A program made the position numbers and the translations under genes. A model generated the notes under the pieces. It saw only the letters and a program-made list of their open reading frames with translations, did not search any database and was not told the DNA's origin. DNA of 64,000 nucleotides, from positions 2,418,001-2,482,000 of the forward strand of contig NZ_CP147841.1 in the NCBI RefSeq assembly GCF_037335815.1. Direction: 5' to 3'. Source of the stretch: Salinirubellus litoreus. Its GTDB lineage: Archaea; Halobacteriota; Halobacteria; Halobacteriales; Haloarculaceae. Shown here piece after piece: positions 60,668 to 64,000 of the stretch. Each line of letters begins with the position of its first letter. The stretch's first letter is position 1.

Positions 60668-60955
60668 ATGGAGACGCCGGAGGCGAGGGTCTATCCCGGC
60701 TTCGTCGCCAACCTCGGTCATCATTGAGGGGACTGGCGCGTGCGGTCCTCAGCGAGCACGCGCCATCCGAGACGGATCCCGTGACCTGTCCGTCACGCTG
60801 ATCGACCCCGACGAATCCGCGATGCTGTCGCGGGACGAGACCGGCCCATATAACTCGGATTCAAACCACCGCATCTGGAGGCCCGCCGTACGACGACGTC
60901 GTCGCCATTCCAGAGGGCGAAGGGCGGTGAGGGGTCACGTCTTGGGTGAGCGAAT
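60668..60955 (+). pseudogene. Possible remnant of a decayed gene
   Basis: Behind a good TATA box, the frame from ATG 60668 reads Met-Glu-Thr-Pro-Glu-Ala-Arg-Val-Tyr-Pro-Gly-Phe-Val-Ala-Asn-Leu-Gly-His-His and stops at 60725-60727. Coding-like sequence then continues in other frames (Asp-Leu-Ser-Val-Thr-Leu-Ile-Asp-Pro-Asp-Glu-Ser around 60784-60819; Gly-Gly-Pro-Pro-Tyr-Asp-Asp-Val-Val-Ala-Ile-Pro-Glu-Gly around 60877-60918). The family is not recognised. A palindrome (60734-60765) sits inside. The rest of the gap to 61111 shows no gene. Confidence 0.35.
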
Positions 60956-61111
60956 CTTCGTCGCCTTCGCTTCCTTCGTGGCGCGTTCACACGATGAACA
61001 GCGAAGCCACCATGAACATGGCAAGCCCCGTAATATCATGTTTGATCGAACTCATAGGCGATACGACCTACAACCATACCAACCCATGACACTCCTGATG
61101 AAGGTGAATCG

Positions 61112-61492
61112 GTGATGACGTACACACGAGTCTCTGCCGACGTACATGGCGAGTCGCATTTTAGCGATGAACAGGTGACACTCAGTGAGACCGGTATCGC
61201 TCCACCGGCTCCTCCGGTGAACATGTCTTCGCCCACACCTGCCGAGAACGTTGCGTTCGTGACGCTGCCCGCCGGGTGGCCCGAGAGTGTAGATGAACCT
61301 CACGTGGCCCCGGCCCGTAATTACTGGTTCGTGCTATCCGGCGAAATGGAACTCACCGCCGGCGATGGCGAGACACGGCACTTCCGACCGGGAAGTATCC
61401 TGCTGGCGGAGGATACGACCGGCACGGGACATACGACGACCGTCGTCAGTGATAGTCCGGTAGAATTGGCCGTTGTAGGAACGGCGGACTGA
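61112..61492 (+). CDS. Cupin-fold protein
   Basis: A 126-residue cupin. Asn-Tyr-Trp-Phe-Val-Leu-Ser-Gly-Glu-Met-Glu-Leu-Thr, Phe-Arg-Pro-Gly-Ser-Ile-Leu-Leu-Ala-Glu-Asp and His-Thr-Thr-Thr-Val outline the two cupin motifs, with few metal His residues. ATG 61115 is equally possible. Small cupins act in isomerisation or sensing of small molecules. It lies within the catabolic-looking region. Confidence 0.75.
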   Translation: MMTYTRVSADVHGESHFSDEQVTLSETGIAPPAPPVNMSSPTPAENVAFVTLPAGWPESVDEPHVAPARNYWFVLSGEMELTAGDGETRHFRPGSILLAEDTTGTGHTTTVVSDSPVELAVVGTAD

Positions 61493-61724
61493 GCCCCAGC
61501 CTCGGCGTATACCCCTTATTCAGGAGTGAAAATGGTGGGAATTCACCGATACTGCAAGAATATACCACCCATTTCCGATCGAACTATCGTAAGGGGTTGG
61601 ACATGCAAAGCGTATCTTGCACGTCGTACATGACAACTACTGTAGAATATTTATGAAACCCGATGCATTGCCCTGATAATCCCTATCAGATACAATGACC
61701 CGAGTACGAGATAGACGAAAGCAA

Positions 61725-62799
61725 ATGAACTCAGCACTCGTGATTGGTGGCACCGGCTTCGTCGGCCGTCACACTGTCCGGGAACTTCTCGACCAAGACT
61801 ACGACGTTACGACGATCAGTCGCGACCGACACGGCTTCCGGTTCGGAGAGGAGTTCCCCATCACGCGGATCACCGCCGACAGAACCGACGAGGACGCACT
61901 CGCCGACGTCGCCCGACGCCTCGGTCCTGATCTCGTCGTCGACGGCGCTGCCTTCTACCCGGGGGAGGTCCGAACGGCCACGGAGATCTTCGCGGATGTC
62001 GAGGCCTACATCTACGTTTCGAGTGGCGGCGTCTACGACGCCCACGCCATCCCCAAGCGAGAGGACGAAACGCCGCTGCACAGTTTTTCGCCCGAACAGG
62101 CCGATGACGACTCGATGGCGACCTACGGGCCGCGCAAGGCCGAATGCGACCGCGAGACCGCTGCGGCGGTCGACCGCGGCGTGACTGCGATGAGCGTCCG
62201 GCCGACGATGATCTACGGCCCGAAAACAGTCCCGTCGTCCGACAGCGCGAGCGGCACAACCGGTGATGAGGCGCCGTCGTGGGCCGATGACCTTCCGGGG
62301 TTCCAGGGACATCACGATTACTGGATCGATCGTCTCAATCGCTTCGATCGGGTCGTCGTGCCGGGCGACGGCACCGCTATCTGGCACCGGGCCTACGTCG
62401 AGGACGTGGCGAGCGCGATCCGCGTCGTGGCCGAGGCCGAACAGGGTGAGCCCGGCGAGGCGTACAACGTCGCGGACCGCCGCGTGTGCACGATGGAGGA
62501 CGTCATCCCTGATCGCCGACGCACTCGAGACCTCGGTAGAGGTCGTCCACGCGAGCGAACGCGAACTTGCAGACGTTGGCCTCGATCCGGACGAGTTCGT
62601 CCTCTATCACCACCTCGGGTCGCGGTATCCACACGTGCTCGACACCTGCAAACTCGCAGGGCTGGAATGGGAGTCGACACCCGTCGAGCAGTCTATCGCC
62701 CGGACTGTCGAGGAGTGTATCGCGAGCGGCCGTGACGGAAGCACGTTCGACCCTGGCCGGGACGCCGAGGAACGCCTCCTCGACGCGATTACCGAATAG
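61725..62799 (+). pseudogene. NAD-dependent epimerase/dehydratase-like gene, frameshifted
   Basis: An extended SDR that would be about 357 residues. The start segment Met-Asn-Ser-Ala-Leu-Val-Ile-Gly-Gly-Thr-Gly-Phe-Val-Gly (ATG 61725) and the active-site Tyr-Gly-Pro-Arg-Lys are in one frame, up to Thr-Met-Glu-Asp-Val-Ile near 62510. The last third (Leu-Ile-Ala-Asp-Ala-Leu-Glu through Ala-Ile-Thr-Glu) is in the next frame, ending at 62799. An extra C in CCC (62508-62510) or a loss of two bases explains the switch. An in-frame ATG at 61695 adds ten residues. Upstream CTGATA/TATCAG hairpin at 61674-61690. Confidence 0.8.
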
Positions 62800-62833
62800 C
62801 TCCCGGGCCCCGGTGCATTTCGAGCCCTCCCAT

Positions 62834-63379
62834 TCACTCCGGTGAGTCCCGGGGATACGGATGGTGAGCCGTCCGCCCAGTGACCCGGGCGATTAAGACG
62901 AGTACGGGAAACAGGAGGTTCTGGACGGGGCGTGGTGGTCGCTCGAGGACAAGTACGCCGGGATAGGCTCGAAGCCAGAGTGCCGCCTGGAGGAGTCCCC
63001 CTACGCCCGACCGTTCGCCGACCGTATGGGCGTAAGCGAACCGTTCGGTCAGGAACTCACGCCACTGCCCGGGCGGAGCGACCTCACGCCTGAATCGAGC
63101 GGCGTCCTCCTCGGTATGCGAGACGTGTGGTGTCCCCGATGGGATCGTGAGTTCATCGCCGGCTGTGAGATGATTGTCGGATCCCTCGACCTCTACCACG
63201 AGCTTTCCCTCACGGACGACGAAGCGCTCCTCGGTCGTGGGGTGGTAGTGGGCGGGTGGTGGTTCGGAGTGTGCCGGTCGCCACTCCTCCCAGACAAGAC
63301 GCCCGTCGTCGGAAGCGTCCTCGTTGAAAACGATTCGTTCACCGGTCACCGGATCGCTGATCTCCGTTGGCAGGTGCAT
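62834..63379 (-). CDS. Cupin domain protein with hydrophobic C-terminus
   Basis: A 181-residue protein. A cupin core (about 20-115) has Pro-Pro-Pro-Ala-His-Tyr-His-Pro-Thr-Thr-Glu-Glu-Arg-Phe (metal His/Glu set) and Ile-Pro-Ser-Gly-Thr-Pro-His. After that a hydrophobic segment (about 145-170, Leu-Leu-Phe-Pro-Val-Leu-Val-Leu-Ile) suggests membrane contact. ATG 63379 is the family-like start. Probably a mononuclear metal-binding sensor or enzyme. Confidence 0.78.
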   Translation of the reverse strand: MHLPTEISDPVTGERIVFNEDASDDGRLVWEEWRPAHSEPPPAHYHPTTEERFVVREGKLVVEVEGSDNHLTAGDELTIPSGTPHVSHTEEDAARFRREVAPPGQWREFLTERFAYAHTVGERSGVGGLLQAALWLRAYPGVLVLERPPRPVQNLLFPVLVLIARVTGRTAHHPYPRDSPE

Positions 63380-63523
63380 GTACTTACATTGATCCCGGGT
63401 TGGTAATAGTTCACAACCCCTTTCGGACCCAACGGCAAGGACAGTCGTGACAGTCTCACCACTGTCACTGCGGTCGGGACGGAAACCGGGTTCGGCAGAG
63501 ATCATCGTGCAGACGGACTCGAT

Positions 63524-64000
63524 TCAGGTCCGATCGACAAACGCGACGATCTCTCCCGCAATCTTTTCGCCGGCTTCCTCCTGCAGGAAGTGGCCTGATC
63601 CCTCGATCCAGACGTCCGGTTGGTGGCCCGCGCTCGGAATGATTTCGCGGAGGCCGTCACGGGCCCCGTGCGTAATCGGATCCCAGTCGGAGTAGAGGAC
63701 GAACGCGGGTTTCTCCCAGTTGCCGAGAGCTTCGACCGTCTGCATTCCGATGTCCGCTCCTTCCATTTCCGGATCGGTCGGGACGAGCGACGGCCACTGC
63801 CGAGCACCCGCCTTCGCCTCCGGCGTGTGAAACGGCGCGTCGTAGGCGGCCATAACCTCCGGTGAGAGATCAAGTCCCGCTTCGCCCCGCTCGACGGGAA
63901 CCACCCACGGCCCGGGTTGCTCGGCTCGTTTGTGAAACACCGCCGTGTCACCGAGTGCGCGGACGACGGTCGAGATCGATGGATCGGTCGTCCCGGCCAT
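63524..64000 (-). CDS. Alpha/beta hydrolase, haloalkane dehalogenase-like (partial)
   Basis: The C-terminal 158 residues of a hydrolase; the gene continues past the right edge, and the Met at 64000 need not be the true start. Ala-Tyr-Asp-Ala-Pro-Phe (about 52-57), Ala-Gly-Ala-Arg-Gln-Trp-Pro, Ser-Asp-Trp-Asp-Pro-Ile-Thr (catalytic acid region) and the catalytic His in Gly-Ser-Gly-His-Phe-Leu-Gln-Glu match the haloalkane dehalogenase subgroup. The nucleophile Asp is outside the window, so dehalogenase activity is only inferred. Confidence 0.8.
   Translation of the reverse strand: MAGTTDPSISTVVRALGDTAVFHKRAEQPGPWVVPVERGEAGLDLSPEVMAAYDAPFHTPEAKAGARQWPSLVPTDPEMEGADIGMQTVEALGNWEKPAFVLYSDWDPITHGARDGLREIIPSAGHQPDVWIEGSGHFLQEEAGEKIAGEIVAFVDRT

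Overview
The window is chromosomal DNA from a halophilic archaeon (class Halobacteria). The base composition is very GC-rich by eye, and the proteins are strongly acidic (Asp/Glu runs). Many genes start at or near a TATA-like box about 25-30 bases upstream, as in leaderless haloarchaeal transcripts. The core genes are archaeal: proteasome-activating nucleotidase, Mre11/Rad50, family B DNA polymerase, the L44e-S27e-eIF2alpha-Nop10 cluster, MptA and CbiX. I cannot name the genus. No rRNA, tRNA, CRISPR array or intact transposase was found.

Layout. 1-3.7 kb: a sulfur/persulfide module with a TauE-like transporter start, a small membrane protein, two YeeE/YedE halves and a rhodanese-persulfide dioxygenase on the minus strand, divergent from tusA and a DsrE-like gene. 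3.8-10.7 kb: universal stress protein, M20 peptidase, DUF1028 protein, SDR enzymes and small haloarchaeal proteins. 10.8-16.1 kb: sucC-sucD, a GDPD-like protein, a quinone oxidoreductase, an SDR and a response regulator. 16.2-22.1 kb: acyl-CoA carboxylase genes pccB-pccX-pccA (pccA frameshifted) and an acyl-CoA ligase. 22.2-34.2 kb: PAN, a small wHTH protein, mre11-rad50, a CBS protein, a frameshifted MFS transporter, three haloarchaeal unknowns and polB. 34.6-43 kb: thrC, a flavin amine-oxidase-like enzyme, a phosphoesterase, wHTH and J-domain proteins, then the translation cluster. 43-56 kb: mptA, NAD kinase, a KaiC-like ATPase, a DR2241 protein, TPR and PQQ proteins, cbiX, a DUF3267 protease-like protein, cysS, a lipoprotein and corA.

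56-64 kb looks accessory. It has lower GC, longer intergenic gaps and at least two broken genes. Its content is catabolic: SnoaL-like protein, FilR1-type regulator, FAD-linked oxidase, two cupins, a broken epimerase and the C-terminal part of a haloalkane-dehalogenase-like hydrolase.

The most interesting signals are: (1) two 86-bp copies of the same long hairpin at 22158-22243 and 44164-44249. They align without gaps, show compensatory stem changes, and both place the minus-strand gene's stop codon at the same element position. Wobble pairs favour an RNA made from that strand. (2) A repeated CAATA-type motif flanking the predicted promoters of the sulfur module. (3) A patch of AT-ending codons exactly at the YGDTDS motif of polB, the classic pol-c intein site, with no intein present. 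(4) Several single-base homopolymer frameshifts (pccA, an MFS gene, an epimerase) that need checking against reads.
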